DNA of 64,000 nucleotides from NCBI GenBank assembly GCA_000687695.1, contig JHWZ01000001.1, forward strand, positions 1 through 64,000, written 5' to 3'. Below, in pieces: positions 24,800-32,448 of this stretch. Position numbers and translations under genes: made by a program. Numbering within the stretch: the first letter of the stretch is position 1; each line of letters opens with the position of its first letter. The notes under the pieces are model-generated. The model made no database searches and had not been told where the DNA came from. It saw nothing but the letters and a program-made list of their open reading frames with translations. Source of the DNA: Lachnospiraceae bacterium P6B14. Lineage in GTDB: Bacteria > Bacillota > Clostridia > Lachnospirales > Lachnospiraceae.

Positions 24800-24838
24800 G
24801 AACCTATCCTCCCATTTGTCTCACATTATACATAAAAT
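24426..24838. repeat. 413-bp duplicated segment, copy 1
   Basis: Covers the PAS gene and 39 bp upstream. It matches 44965-45377 at a constant offset of 20,539 bp with four differences seen by eye (for example A/G in CATCTTTR and two T/A changes in ATAAGWCTWTTTCC). Confidence 0.92.
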
Positions 24839-24922
24839 ACTTCGGACATATTTCCCGGATATGCGTTACCACATCATGTTGTGAAATCATATATCATTCG
24901 AAAACCGCGTAATTCCGGGTTG

Positions 24923-25963
24923 TTATTCTGTCTTCATCCAGTCTTCCTTAGTCATCAGACTTACATGCCCTGTCCGCTTCTCGTGCATCAATGGTACATC
25001 CACATCCTCTGACCGCCATTGATACTTGAATCCGCATTTCTCCTGGACTCGTTTCGACTTGTTATTGCCTTCATAATATCCAGTCCATACCTTCTGCATA
25101 CCTAAGTCCTCAAAAGCATGGCGCAGCATTTCCTTCACAGCTTCCGGCATAATTTCCTGACCCCAGAACGGCTTTCCGAGCCAGTAACCCATCTCGCATT
25201 CATCATCCCGATCAGTCATATCGGTATAACCATTTAGCTTCAGTTCAATTGCTCCGATAGCCCTGCCGTCCTCTTTCAGACAAACAGCATAGGCCTCTTT
25301 GCCGTTAAAGACATTCTTTATCACATCCCGGCTCTCTTCAATACTCTGATGAGCAGGCCATCCGGCAATCGGACCCACATCGGGATCACTGGCATATTTA
25401 TATAAATCCTCTGCATCACTTTCATTCCAACGTCGCAGGATTAGGCGTTCTGTTTCAAGCGATTTTTCTATGAACACTTCCATATCCGTACATTTCCAGG
25501 TTCCTATCGGCATCTCGCATTCTCTCGTAGCATACGCCGTAAACCCTACTGCCTCATAACAATGCCTTGCTCTCTCATTATTCTCAAATACACCCAGATC
25601 AATTCTTGTGGCATTCAGATTTTCCTTTACATATCCTATTCCAAGCCTGAGCAGTTCTTTTCCGTACCCTTTTCCCCTTATTGCGGGACCCACTATTACA
25701 AAGCCAAACCGAACAGAACTGTCATCGTCAACTCGCGGATACCGTATGATGAAATGCCCTAAAACATCGCCATTATCATCTACTGCCGTTAGTGGATAGA
25801 AACGCCTCGTTTCAAGCTGAGGGGTATAGTTTTCATTTATGTCATTTCCCGAAAGAGGATACTTATTAAACCTATCAGCAGACCATTTGTATAATTCTTC
25901 CTCTGATTGGAGCCACTCGGCTATAATCTGCGCATCTTCCTTTTTGAAATCTCTCAATATCAT
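24923..25963 (-). CDS. tandem GNAT acetyltransferase (two domains)
   Basis: 346 residues from ATG 25963, which overlaps the stop of the SAP gene (TGATG). Domain 1 (1-165) has IRGKGYGKELL and NNERARHCYEAVGF. Domain 2 (168-346, RimJ-like) starts LETERLILRRWNESDAEDL and has FWGQEIMPEAV and NNKSKRVQEKCGF. Both acetyl-CoA sites look intact, so the protein may act on two substrates or as a pseudo-dimer. Confidence 0.87.
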   Translation of the reverse strand: MILRDFKKEDAQIIAEWLQSEEELYKWSADRFNKYPLSGNDINENYTPQLETRRFYPLTAVDDNGDVLGHFIIRYPRVDDDSSVRFGFVIVGPAIRGKGYGKELLRLGIGYVKENLNATRIDLGVFENNERARHCYEAVGFTAYATRECEMPIGTWKCTDMEVFIEKSLETERLILRRWNESDAEDLYKYASDPDVGPIAGWPAHQSIEESRDVIKNVFNGKEAYAVCLKEDGRAIGAIELKLNGYTDMTDRDDECEMGYWLGKPFWGQEIMPEAVKEMLRHAFEDLGMQKVWTGYYEGNNKSKRVQEKCGFKYQWRSEDVDVPLMHEKRTGHVSLMTKEDWMKTE

Positions 25964-26583
25964 CAGCAATTTACCTGTCCTATATCATTCTTGTATTTTT
26001 CAAGCAGATCATGCGAATATTCTTTTTTCATATCCGACTCTCTGACTATCTTCCATAACGCCGCTGCCGCTTTTAGCCTCTCCGGAAATGCCTTTGTTGC
26101 TTCATCCTCGCAGAAGTCTTTTACAAACTTATTCCACTGAAGAGCAGATTTATCGTAAGTAGCATAGGTCTTTTTCCCATAATAGATATCCAACAAATCT
26201 CCAAGTGTAAAACTCTCGTCACCACATTCCTTGACAGCCTTCACCGAAGCAACCATATCCACATTAAACTTGAATTTTTCCTCACCGGTATGTTGCCTGA
26301 AAAACTCCCGGAATCTGTTCCCGAATGTGAATCCGCATTCAATCAATCCGGTACTCAAAGTGAGTTCAGTGGCGGTTTTCTTCTGTATCCTTTCTCGTTT
26401 CTTTTTTTGGGGTAGAATCTTCTCACCTGAAAAATAGGCTTCAATCACCTTATTCAGTTCTATTTTTGTACCATCAGACTTAAGACCATGAGCCTTACAG
26501 ATCTTGATCAATTCGTCCCTGTACCAATAATACTTGCTGAACTCAGCATAGTCCTTGATACTGTCAAATTCAGGTCTCTGCAT
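25963..26583 (-). CDS. SAP domain protein (DUF6434-like C-terminus)
   Basis: 206 residues. Residues 15-55 resemble a SAP motif (DELIKICKAHGLKSDGTKIE, LNKVIEAYFSG), a short DNA- or RNA-binding helix pair. The C-terminal part (SALQWNKFVKDFCEDEATKA) matches what I recall as DUF6434. Function unknown. It is co-transcribed with the tandem GNAT from a P2 promoter. Confidence 0.72.
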   Translation of the reverse strand: MQRPEFDSIKDYAEFSKYYWYRDELIKICKAHGLKSDGTKIELNKVIEAYFSGEKILPQKKKRERIQKKTATELTLSTGLIECGFTFGNRFREFFRQHTGEEKFKFNVDMVASVKAVKECGDESFTLGDLLDIYYGKKTYATYDKSALQWNKFVKDFCEDEATKAFPERLKAAAALWKIVRESDMKKEYSHDLLEKYKNDIGQVNC

Positions 26584-26682
26584 TTTATTATTCCGTCCTA
26601 CTTCTTTTCTTTATGCGCTGTAATAATCGTATAACTGCTGGCGTTCACCGTAATCACACAGCCATCACAGAATCACCCATCT

Positions 26683-26711
26683 ATTATAAATCATCCTACG
26701 AAAAATCGCAA
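26683..26711 (-). promoter_or_regulatory. promoter, family P2
   Basis: -35 TTGCGA at 26706-26711, 17-bp spacer, -10 TATAAT at 26683-26688, for the SAP-GNAT operon. Confidence 0.75.
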
Positions 26712-26713
26712 CA

Positions 26714-26775
26714 AAAAAGATTCCTGCCACACATCCGCGACAGGAATCTCTTCAAACAATCATTATTAAGAAAGA
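26714..26775 (-). repeat. type A intergenic repeat, short form
   Basis: Terminator GATTCCTG...CAGGAATC (26719-26748) and linker; 5' of it on the minus strand about 70 nt of non-repeat sequence precede the GNAT stop at 26845. Confidence 0.75.
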
Positions 26776-26844
26776 ATACCATCTCCTCCGGAACCGAAAT
26801 ACTGACATTCTGTAAGCTCATACTGAACCCGCCTCAGGATTATC

Positions 26845-27804
26845 TTATATCAGAGATAGTCTCTGTATAATCTGTTCATCTATCCTGCGCACAACACTAT
26901 TGGTATAAGCATCAAAATACTTAAGCCAAAATCCGCTTCCTGACGGATTGATGCTTTCAAAATCCACGCCAAGTCTGGTATATCCCTCGGTTTCCAAGGT
27001 ATTGATAGCGTAATTCAACAGGTTCTGGTATACTCCCCTGCCCCTATGCTCCGGTAAACAATATGCCCCAGTAATATGACGATAAAGATTCCCGGATGCA
27101 ATGAAAGTTTCACCCTCATCTGACACTTCCATATAGGCGCATAGTTCTCCGTCTATCTTCGCCGCAAAGTAACGCAACTTTTCCTTTTCCGAAGAATCCA
27201 AAAACTCTTCCTGTGTATTTGGTTTTCGATTCACAAAAAACGGGCTGGAGCAGTAATGCTCATTAAGCGCCAACTGCAACGGATAAACAGATGCATAATC
27301 TTCCTTTGGAAGTTCCAAAAACTCATATCCGCTGCAGGAGGCGCAATCGATTGTTTCCATAGGCCGGATGGCATCTACGCACCTCATACCAAATCCATAA
27401 CGAAAAAGCTGCTGCTTTGCTTCCTCATCATGTTCATATAAACAAATGGCATGTGACACTGCTCCGGCTTTTACCCACTTTTTTGCAGCCGCCTGATACA
27501 ATGCTGCATAAATCCTGCCGTGATTCTCCTTAACTGCACCATTCGCACCCATAGGTGAAAAAACTCCTCTCGCATCAGTGGAACGAAAAGCATTTTCAAA
27601 TGGTTCCACGTCACAAAGAAATCCAACCATTTTTCCGTCCTCAAATGCTGCAACCCCAAAACCATTTTCGGATAAATAATTCAGTAACGGAATACTTGAT
27701 ATTTCCGGAAGCTCCTGTGTAAACTTTCTCTCATAATTATATGCGTAAAGGGCAATTTCCACTGCTTCCTCTGTATGTTTCGGTTCAAAGTCTCGAATTA
27801 TCAT
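26845..27804 (-). CDS. GNAT acetyltransferase, two-domain (Eis-like layout)
   Basis: 319 residues from ATG 27804 (GGAGG upstream). Upstream in-frame starts coincide with the -10 region and are rejected. The C-terminal domain has the acetyl-CoA loop LPEHRGRGVYQNLL and SGSGFWLKYF. The N-terminal half is a degenerate GNAT fold (FGVAAFEDGKMVGFL). The promoter carries the same half sites as the TetR gene at 12225. Confidence 0.85.
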   Translation of the reverse strand: MIIRDFEPKHTEEAVEIALYAYNYERKFTQELPEISSIPLLNYLSENGFGVAAFEDGKMVGFLCDVEPFENAFRSTDARGVFSPMGANGAVKENHGRIYAALYQAAAKKWVKAGAVSHAICLYEHDEEAKQQLFRYGFGMRCVDAIRPMETIDCASCSGYEFLELPKEDYASVYPLQLALNEHYCSSPFFVNRKPNTQEEFLDSSEKEKLRYFAAKIDGELCAYMEVSDEGETFIASGNLYRHITGAYCLPEHRGRGVYQNLLNYAINTLETEGYTRLGVDFESINPSGSGFWLKYFDAYTNSVVRRIDEQIIQRLSLI

Positions 27805-27825
27805 TTTTACTTCCTCCAATCTCGC

Positions 27826-27873
27826 GCTAACGACTATTAGCATCATTATAGCAAGCGTTCGTTAGCTTGTCAA
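27826..27873 (-). promoter_or_regulatory. GNAT promoter with GCTAACG half-site operators
   Basis: -35 TTGACA at 27868-27873 and -10 TATAAT at 27845-27850, spacer 17. GCTAACG and CGTTAGC at 27826-27832 and 27860-27866 flank the -10 as in the tetR promoter at 12849. Confidence 0.78.
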
Positions 27874-27949
27874 GGTACTATTTCCGCCTAGGTCTTGGCA
27901 TACTGTACCAAAACCTCCAAAGTTTCGTCGAAGACGAAGTTACCTTTCC

Positions 27950-28160
27950 AAAAAAGATTCCTGCCGCACTCCCGCGACAGGAATCTCACTAAATAATCAT
28001 TATTGCTTCAGGCAATCATTAGTCAGGACGACGTCAGGAACTCCGGCGAGCATGTTCTGCCCACGCACGGACGCGTGGGCTGCGATGCCGGATTCCTTGA
28101 TTACCCCTTTTGGCTGATTGCCGCCTGGGCGGCCGCCAGCAAACATGGGTATCGGGAACA
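27950..28160 (-). repeat. type A intergenic repeat, long copy 1
   Basis: Minus order: tail reading LAAAQAAISQKG-stop (ends near 28105), structured hairpin 28037-28096, GACGTCGTCCTGACTAATG, linker, terminator 27956-27985. It follows the XRE-zinc ribbon gene by about 10 bp. The hairpin stem differs from copies 2 and 3 by paired changes. Confidence 0.88.
28037..28096 (-). ncRNA. covarying hairpin within long repeat copy 1
   Basis: Outer stem GGAATCCGGC/GCCGGAGTTCC with one bulged base, a GA-type internal loop, a 3-bp stem, a 6-nt bulge, an 8-bp stem GCCCACGC/GCGTGGGC and the hexaloop GTCCGT on the minus strand. It may act as RNA or as DNA hairpin. Confidence 0.6.
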
Positions 28161-28171
28161 GCTATTTCCTC

Positions 28172-28936
28172 TCATCTTTTTCTATACATGACAAGTTCCG
28201 GATTTTCCCCTTCCGGGCCATATGTAGAAACCAATATAAACTCTGCATTTGCAAGCACACCGAAGCATCTGTCTCCACCGAACTCGGATTCAAGCTGATT
28301 CCCAAGATAGGTTGTCTGATCATCCAAAAACCTTATGTTCATGTCATTGGGAAGTCGATATGCGAGATTTACATACTTTCCAACAAGAGCATTCAACTTC
28401 TCAACCTTTGGCATGCCTTCAATATGCAGATCATTAATCTCATCAACAAGCTTCTTTTTGAACTTTTCGAACTCTCCATCATCGCTGAGTTCTTCATACC
28501 TCTTCCAGTAATCAAGCTTCGGAAGTGTATCCTTCATATAAGCTCGCGCCTGCTCTTCGGAAAACTCATCATTCACCATGTGTTCCACACATACATCGAT
28601 CAGCTCGTCCATGTTGCTGTAGGTATATGTACCATCTGCGTAACACCATTTACAATAGGCCTCGTTCGGTGTACCATCCTTCTCTCTGCTGATGAGGTCG
28701 TCTTCCAATGGCATCCCGCAACACTGACAAATACTCTGCCTCGGCGCTCCTAAAAGTGTATTGATCGACACATCAAAAACATCCGAAAGAAGTTTAAGAG
28801 TGTCCGTATTGGGCACTGTCTCCCCATTTTCCCATCGAGATACAGCCTGTCTTGTCACAAAGACTTTTTCAGCCAATTCTTCCTGCGAGTAACCACTTTT
28901 TGTTCTGAGTTCAACTATAACATCTTTCGTATCCAT
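28172..28936 (-). CDS. XRE regulator with C-terminal zinc-ribbon domain
   Basis: 254 residues from ATG 28936 (GGGAGG upstream); the longer frame starts inside the promoter. The HTH reads YSQEELAEKVFVTRQAVSRWENGE. A zinc site follows (CQCCGMPLEDD and CKWCYADG, about 70-105), then an alpha/beta C-terminal domain of unknown role (VGKYVNLAYRLPNDMNIRFL). This HTH plus zinc-ribbon layout is common in Lachnospiraceae. The operator over its -35 suggests autorepression. Confidence 0.85.
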   Translation of the reverse strand: MDTKDVIVELRTKSGYSQEELAEKVFVTRQAVSRWENGETVPNTDTLKLLSDVFDVSINTLLGAPRQSICQCCGMPLEDDLISREKDGTPNEAYCKWCYADGTYTYSNMDELIDVCVEHMVNDEFSEEQARAYMKDTLPKLDYWKRYEELSDDGEFEKFKKKLVDEINDLHIEGMPKVEKLNALVGKYVNLAYRLPNDMNIRFLDDQTTYLGNQLESEFGGDRCFGVLANAEFILVSTYGPEGENPELVMYRKR

Positions 28937-28958
28937 TTGAATCCTCCCTTCACTTATA

Positions 28959-29003
28959 TTTATATCAGAACAAAGTGTGTTTGACAAGCAACCGGCAGTT
29001 GCT
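28959..29003 (-). promoter_or_regulatory. XRE promoter and operator
   Basis: -35 TTGTCA at 28982-28987, spacer 17, -10 TATAAA at 28959-28964. The inverted repeat AGCAAC-TGCCG-GTTGCT (28987-29003) overlaps the -35 and recurs at 16730-16746. Confidence 0.7.
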
Positions 29004-29024
29004 ATCTTTCAGCACAAAGTCGGC

Positions 29025-29108
29025 ATAAACTTGACAAACAGATATAACCCACATCTCCAGCATGGAAATCCACAACACGGCACATCCCTGTCATAAGTCT
29101 GATTTGAC
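29025..29108 (-). pseudogene. fragment of a DinB-like gene
   Basis: NQTYDRDVPCCGFPCWRC matches QTYDRDAMCYGAPCWRW of the intact DinB-like protein at 20949, after which the frame shifts and decays. No start or end is left. Confidence 0.65.
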
Positions 29109-29228
29109 TCACTTAATTGCCCAGAATCCCGCTTGCAGATAAGATGTCCACAGCATATCAACAGAGCGGAAGCCACAATCTCTAAGTAGGTTGATGTGTT
29201 CCTCAATCGTAATCGGAAGTGTCTCCAT
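29109..29228 (-). pseudogene. C-terminal fragment of a class I methyltransferase
   Basis: A 39-residue frame, METLPITIEEHINLLRDCGF, then RSVDMLWTSYLQAGFWAIK, is the usual end of SAM-dependent methyltransferases. The catalytic domain is missing. It lies between an intact methyltransferase and the DinB fragment, both on the same strand. Confidence 0.65.
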
Positions 29229-29251
29229 CTGCCTAACAAACCGAAATCTGT

Positions 29252-29851
29252 CTACTGCTTAGTCAGTATCGCTATCATGCATGGCATCCGGCCGTCAACA
29301 ATCTCATATTCAACATCTGTGAATCCCGAATCATCAAAAAATGCTTTGTATGATTCCGTATCAAACTGTCTCTCGAAGCTTGCACCCATTTTTTCAAGTA
29401 CTTTAACCGCTTTTTCACTGGAATGCTTAGAACTATTGACATAAGTCGGGATGATCACCTTTCCTCCCGGCTTACAAACCCGGAGGAGTTCTTTCACTGC
29501 ACCCACTGGATCCGGCAGAAGATGGATGACATTTCCAGCGATCACTTTATCAAACCGATTATCCGGCGACCGCAGATTCATGATGTCAGCCTTCCGAAAA
29601 ACAATGTTTGAAAACTTCCTGCATTTTCTTTTATTCTTCCTAAGCATACCGACAGCCATATCCGTTGCATATATCCGTCTGCATACCTTGGCAACCGGAA
29701 TCGTAATCGCTCCTGTGCCGCAAGCACATTCCAGGACCATATCATTCTCATCGATCTCTACTGCAACCCGTTCACCGGTGTTTCTGTAAACCTTCGCATT
29801 ATAAACGGTTTCAAACAGATCATAAGCCGGTGCTACTTTGTCCCAAAACAT
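29252..29851 (-). CDS. class I SAM-dependent methyltransferase
   Basis: 199 residues from ATG 29851 (AAGGAG upstream). The SAM site is LECACGTGAITIPVA (motif I) with ATDMAVGML, then RFDKVIAGNVIHLL and LLRVCKPGGKVIIPTY. The family includes UbiE-like and small-molecule methyltransferases; the substrate is unknown. Confidence 0.88.
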   Translation of the reverse strand: MFWDKVAPAYDLFETVYNAKVYRNTGERVAVEIDENDMVLECACGTGAITIPVAKVCRRIYATDMAVGMLRKNKRKCRKFSNIVFRKADIMNLRSPDNRFDKVIAGNVIHLLPDPVGAVKELLRVCKPGGKVIIPTYVNSSKHSSEKAVKVLEKMGASFERQFDTESYKAFFDDSGFTDVEYEIVDGRMPCMIAILTKQ

Positions 29852-29929
29852 ATTATTATCTCCTTCTCCATGGAACACATCGATTTACGTGTTTCAGATA
29901 CTCTTCTTATTCCTGACCATACAACTCTT

Positions 29930-30406
29930 CTATTGAACCTTTTTCGCGATCTTTTTTGCAATGTCAGAGGCATATCCGTAGCATTGGGAATCGAGTTGAA
30001 ACTCTACTCCAAGTAATTTGGGATTACCCAGAACGGTTATGCTCTGAAATGAATAATCTCCGTGTGTATACAATGAATCAAATACGACCTTCACATAAAC
30101 ACCTTCTTTTTTCATCGATTCAATTCGATCATTCAAGTTTTTTTCCGTATAAGCAAGGTCTATCGCTCCATTTGAAAAGTTTTCGTCATCAAGAGCCTCA
30201 AAAATCATATCCGCAATTTCTCCATCAGCAAACGAATCTGTTACATCCTTTCCGTACGCAACAACCTGTTTTTCCTTAAACTGAATGCTTTCTGCTTCCT
30301 TACTGACACTATTTCCGCATCCACACATCAAAAGTACCGATATCAATAAACAAGATAATACTCGCAAAAAAGGTCTCATTCTTCCCTGATTACTCTTTTG
30401 AAACAT
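29930..30406 (-). CDS. small lipoprotein of unknown function
   Basis: 158 residues from ATG 30406 (GGAGGGG upstream). Signal peptide with lipobox LLMCGC, Cys near residue 29. The mature part has alternating strands and no motif I recognise. P1 promoter at 30459. Confidence 0.75.
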   Translation of the reverse strand: MFQKSNQGRMRPFLRVLSCLLISVLLMCGCGNSVSKEAESIQFKEKQVVAYGKDVTDSFADGEIADMIFEALDDENFSNGAIDLAYTEKNLNDRIESMKKEGVYVKVVFDSLYTHGDYSFQSITVLGNPKLLGVEFQLDSQCYGYASDIAKKIAKKVQ

Positions 30407-30458
30407 CCGTTCCCCTCCTCAAACCGAAGTTTATCTGAACAATAATATCAATGAACCC

Positions 30459-30487
30459 ATAATACCACCATTGCAAAAGCCTGTCAA
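30459..30487 (-). promoter_or_regulatory. promoter, family P1, for the lipoprotein
   Basis: -35 TTGACA at 30482-30487, 17-bp spacer, -10 TATTAT at 30459-30464. Confidence 0.78.
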
Positions 30488-30496
30488 TAAATCAAA

Positions 30497-30524
30497 AGGA
30501 GCCCCGCCAAAGCAGGACTCCTTA
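30497..30524 (-). terminator. terminator of the small membrane protein gene
   Basis: Minus strand AAGGAGTCCTGC-TTTG-GCGGGGCTCCTTTT: strong stem followed by a U run. Confidence 0.75.
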
Positions 30525-30537
30525 ATTGTTTTAATAT

Positions 30538-30600
30538 TACGCTTTTAATAGGTTCCACTTAAGTAGGTAGGACACACCTTTAATTATATTATACATATCC
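30538..30600 (-). repeat. type C repeat, copy 1
   Basis: About 60 nt (TATAATATAATTAAAGGTGT, then CCTACCTACTTAAGTGGAAC, CTATTAAAAGCGTA on the minus strand) nearly identical to 44386-44450. It begins at the stop of the membrane protein gene and precedes a terminator. Confidence 0.8.
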
Positions 30601-30975
30601 CTAAAACTGCAACGCACACATCCAAAAGCAAATAGCTGTAACAAGTGAAAGTGGCGTCATCACATACCTTTCCTTCTTACTCTTAGAAAACAGATTTGCA
30701 AAACAGTTAATCGAAAGATATGCCGCTAATACAATTCCAATTATTTTTGTTATCTTGTGACTGAATAAAAGCGGAATGAATCCTCCAAGTTGTAATAGAA
30801 TTATCACAAATAATAACTGCAATAAAAGCTGGGTTGCAAGTATTGCTTTGAGTTTTCTGGGATACACCTTGTACCTTCCTCCCAGAGTAAACTCTCCAAG
30901 TGGTGCCCCAAGTATAATTGCTACACTTAGAATGATCACTACAGCCAGTAAAACCGTTCCAATAATTGCTAACAT
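30601..30975 (-). CDS. small four-helix membrane protein
   Basis: 124 residues from Met 30975, which follows GGGAG. Four hydrophobic segments (TVLLAVVIILSVAIILG, LLLQLLFVIILLQL, IIGIVLAAYLSI, LSLVTAICFWMCAL) and a short polar loop GEFTLGGRYKVYP. Family not recognised beyond a small conserved membrane protein of Firmicutes. Confidence 0.7.
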   Translation of the reverse strand: MLAIIGTVLLAVVIILSVAIILGAPLGEFTLGGRYKVYPRKLKAILATQLLLQLLFVIILLQLGGFIPLLFSHKITKIIGIVLAAYLSINCFANLFSKSKKERYVMTPLSLVTAICFWMCALQF

Positions 30976-31080
30976 ACATAATCTCCCTTGCAAAACGAGG
31001 ATATCGCATACCCCGTTTCAGTTTTCTTTATTTCACGAAAAACCATCCAACAGACCCTCCACTCTTCTATCAATGAACCC

Positions 31081-31109
31081 ATAATACCACCATTGCCAAA
31101 ACCTGTCAA
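31081..31109 (-). promoter_or_regulatory. promoter, family P1, for the membrane protein
   Basis: -35 TTGACA at 31104-31109, 17-bp spacer, -10 TATTAT at 31081-31086, directly downstream of an orphan type A terminator. Confidence 0.78.
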
Positions 31110-31114
31110 CAACA

Positions 31115-31195
31115 CAAAAAGATTCCTGCCGCACCCTCGCGACAGGAATCTCACTAAATAATCATTATTGCTTCAGGCAATCATTGATTTTCACG
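31115..31195 (-). repeat. type A intergenic repeat, orphan copy
   Basis: Terminator GATTCCTG...CAGGAATC (31121-31150) and linker with AATGATTGCCTGAAGCAATAA, but no minus-strand gene precedes it; the plus-strand heptose locus begins 80 bp away. The gene it once served seems to have been lost or replaced. Confidence 0.78.
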
Positions 31196-31201
31196 CATTA
31201 C

Positions 31202-31230
31202 TTGTCATTTTTTTGAAAATGCGCTATAAT
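31202..31230 (+). promoter_or_regulatory. promoter of the radical SAM-GT-HldE operon
   Basis: -35 TTGTCA at 31202-31207, 17-bp spacer, -10 TATAAT at 31225-31230. Confidence 0.8.
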
Positions 31231-31276
31231 ATGTCCTTGGAGACGATGAACAGGTTAAAACATGGAAGGTATAAAA

Positions 31277-32440
31277 ATGTCTGATTACATCATATACGGC
31301 TTATGCCCGGCGGGCGAGGCTGCTCTTCATGAGTGCAGGAAAAGGGGATGGAACGTGTCCTGCATCTGTGAAGACAGCGACATCAGACGGAAGCATTACG
31401 ATGGCCCGCTTCCCATATACTCGCTTAAAGAACTCCGTGAAAACAATATAATCGGGACTTTTGTAATAGCCATCGGGAACTGCGGCCAGATCATAAACAA
31501 ACTCAACGATGAAGAGAAATACATTCTTCTGTATGAGATTTTAGATAAGAGCGAAGACGGAGTAGACTACCGGACAAAGCTTCCTCATATGGCAAGACGA
31601 GATGTCGATGCCTGCATCGCTGAGCACTCGGCATATCTGCATCCGGAAAAAATGATCTTAAAAGATGTTGACCTGGAGATCACCGAACGTTGCTCCATGA
31701 GATGTAAAGACTGCAGCAACCTTATGCAGTACTATGAAAAGCCAAAGAATTACGATCCTGACGATCTGATCAAATGGGTAAAAGCACTGTTGACGGTTTA
31801 TGATGAGATTTTTGAGCTGAGACTGATCGGCGGAGAGCCGTTTATGTACCCGGACATGGAGAAGGTTCTTTCTGCTCTGATCGATATAGACAGAATTCGT
31901 GTCATCACTTTTTACACAAATGGAACGATCGTGCCATCAGATATGCTTTTAGATATGATGACCACGCCCAAAGTTGGATTTTGTATTACTGACTATGGAA
32001 AGCTTTCAAAAAACCTTGATCGTTTGATAGAAAAGCTGGATGAGAAAAAAATCATCTATGATGTTCATGACAGCGGGTTGTGGACCCGGTGCTCCATTAT
32101 TAAAAAAATGGATCGCACGCAGGCAGAACTAAAAAACTTATTTGAAGATTGCTGTGCAAAGAATCTGTATACCATACTGAACGGCAGACTGTACCGTTGT
32201 CCGTTTATGGCCAATGCCATGAATCTGAATGCGATTCCTGATATCGTGGAGGACTACGTGGATATCCTTTCTCTTGAAGGCAAAAAAGATTCACGTGATG
32301 AAGTCAGCAGATTCATGGATAAAACATGTTGGCCAAGCTGTGACTACTGCCAGGGGAGGCTGTTTGACGCAGGAGAAATCGAACCTGCAATCCAAGCCTC
32401 GGCCCCCGTTCCATACGAAAAACATGATCCGAAAGCGTAG
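31277..32440 (+). CDS. radical SAM protein with N-terminal Rossmann-like domain
   Basis: 387 residues from ATG 31277 (GGAAGG upstream); ATG 31262 is an alternative. Residues 1-100 (YIIYGLCPAGEAALHECRKR, FVIAIGNCGQI) resemble the nucleotide-binding lobe found before sugar acetyltransferases. The radical SAM cluster motif is Cys139-x3-Cys143-x2-Cys146 (ERCSMRCKDC), followed by LIGGEPFMYPD. The C-terminal Cys-rich part (CAKNLY, CPFMAN, CWPSCDYCQGR) suits a SPASM-like auxiliary cluster. It opens a five-gene plus-strand operon. The substrate is unknown; modification of a glycan or of a nucleotide sugar is inferred from the neighbours. Confidence 0.82.
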   Translation: MSDYIIYGLCPAGEAALHECRKRGWNVSCICEDSDIRRKHYDGPLPIYSLKELRENNIIGTFVIAIGNCGQIINKLNDEEKYILLYEILDKSEDGVDYRTKLPHMARRDVDACIAEHSAYLHPEKMILKDVDLEITERCSMRCKDCSNLMQYYEKPKNYDPDDLIKWVKALLTVYDEIFELRLIGGEPFMYPDMEKVLSALIDIDRIRVITFYTNGTIVPSDMLLDMMTTPKVGFCITDYGKLSKNLDRLIEKLDEKKIIYDVHDSGLWTRCSIIKKMDRTQAELKNLFEDCCAKNLYTILNGRLYRCPFMANAMNLNAIPDIVEDYVDILSLEGKKDSRDEVSRFMDKTCWPSCDYCQGRLFDAGEIEPAIQASAPVPYEKHDPKA

Positions 32441-32448
32441 GTGAATAA

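Noticed and set aside
28981-29009. Plus-strand promoter TTGACA-17-ATCTTT
   Set aside because: The -10 is poor and no plus-strand gene follows; the sequence is better explained as the -35 and operator of the minus-strand XRE gene.
5133-31000. Chromosomal integron
   Set aside because: Gene layout is cassette-like, but no tyrosine integrase and no attC cores (GTTRRRY with matching RYYYAAC) were found; the shared elements are terminators and ppdK-derived sequence.
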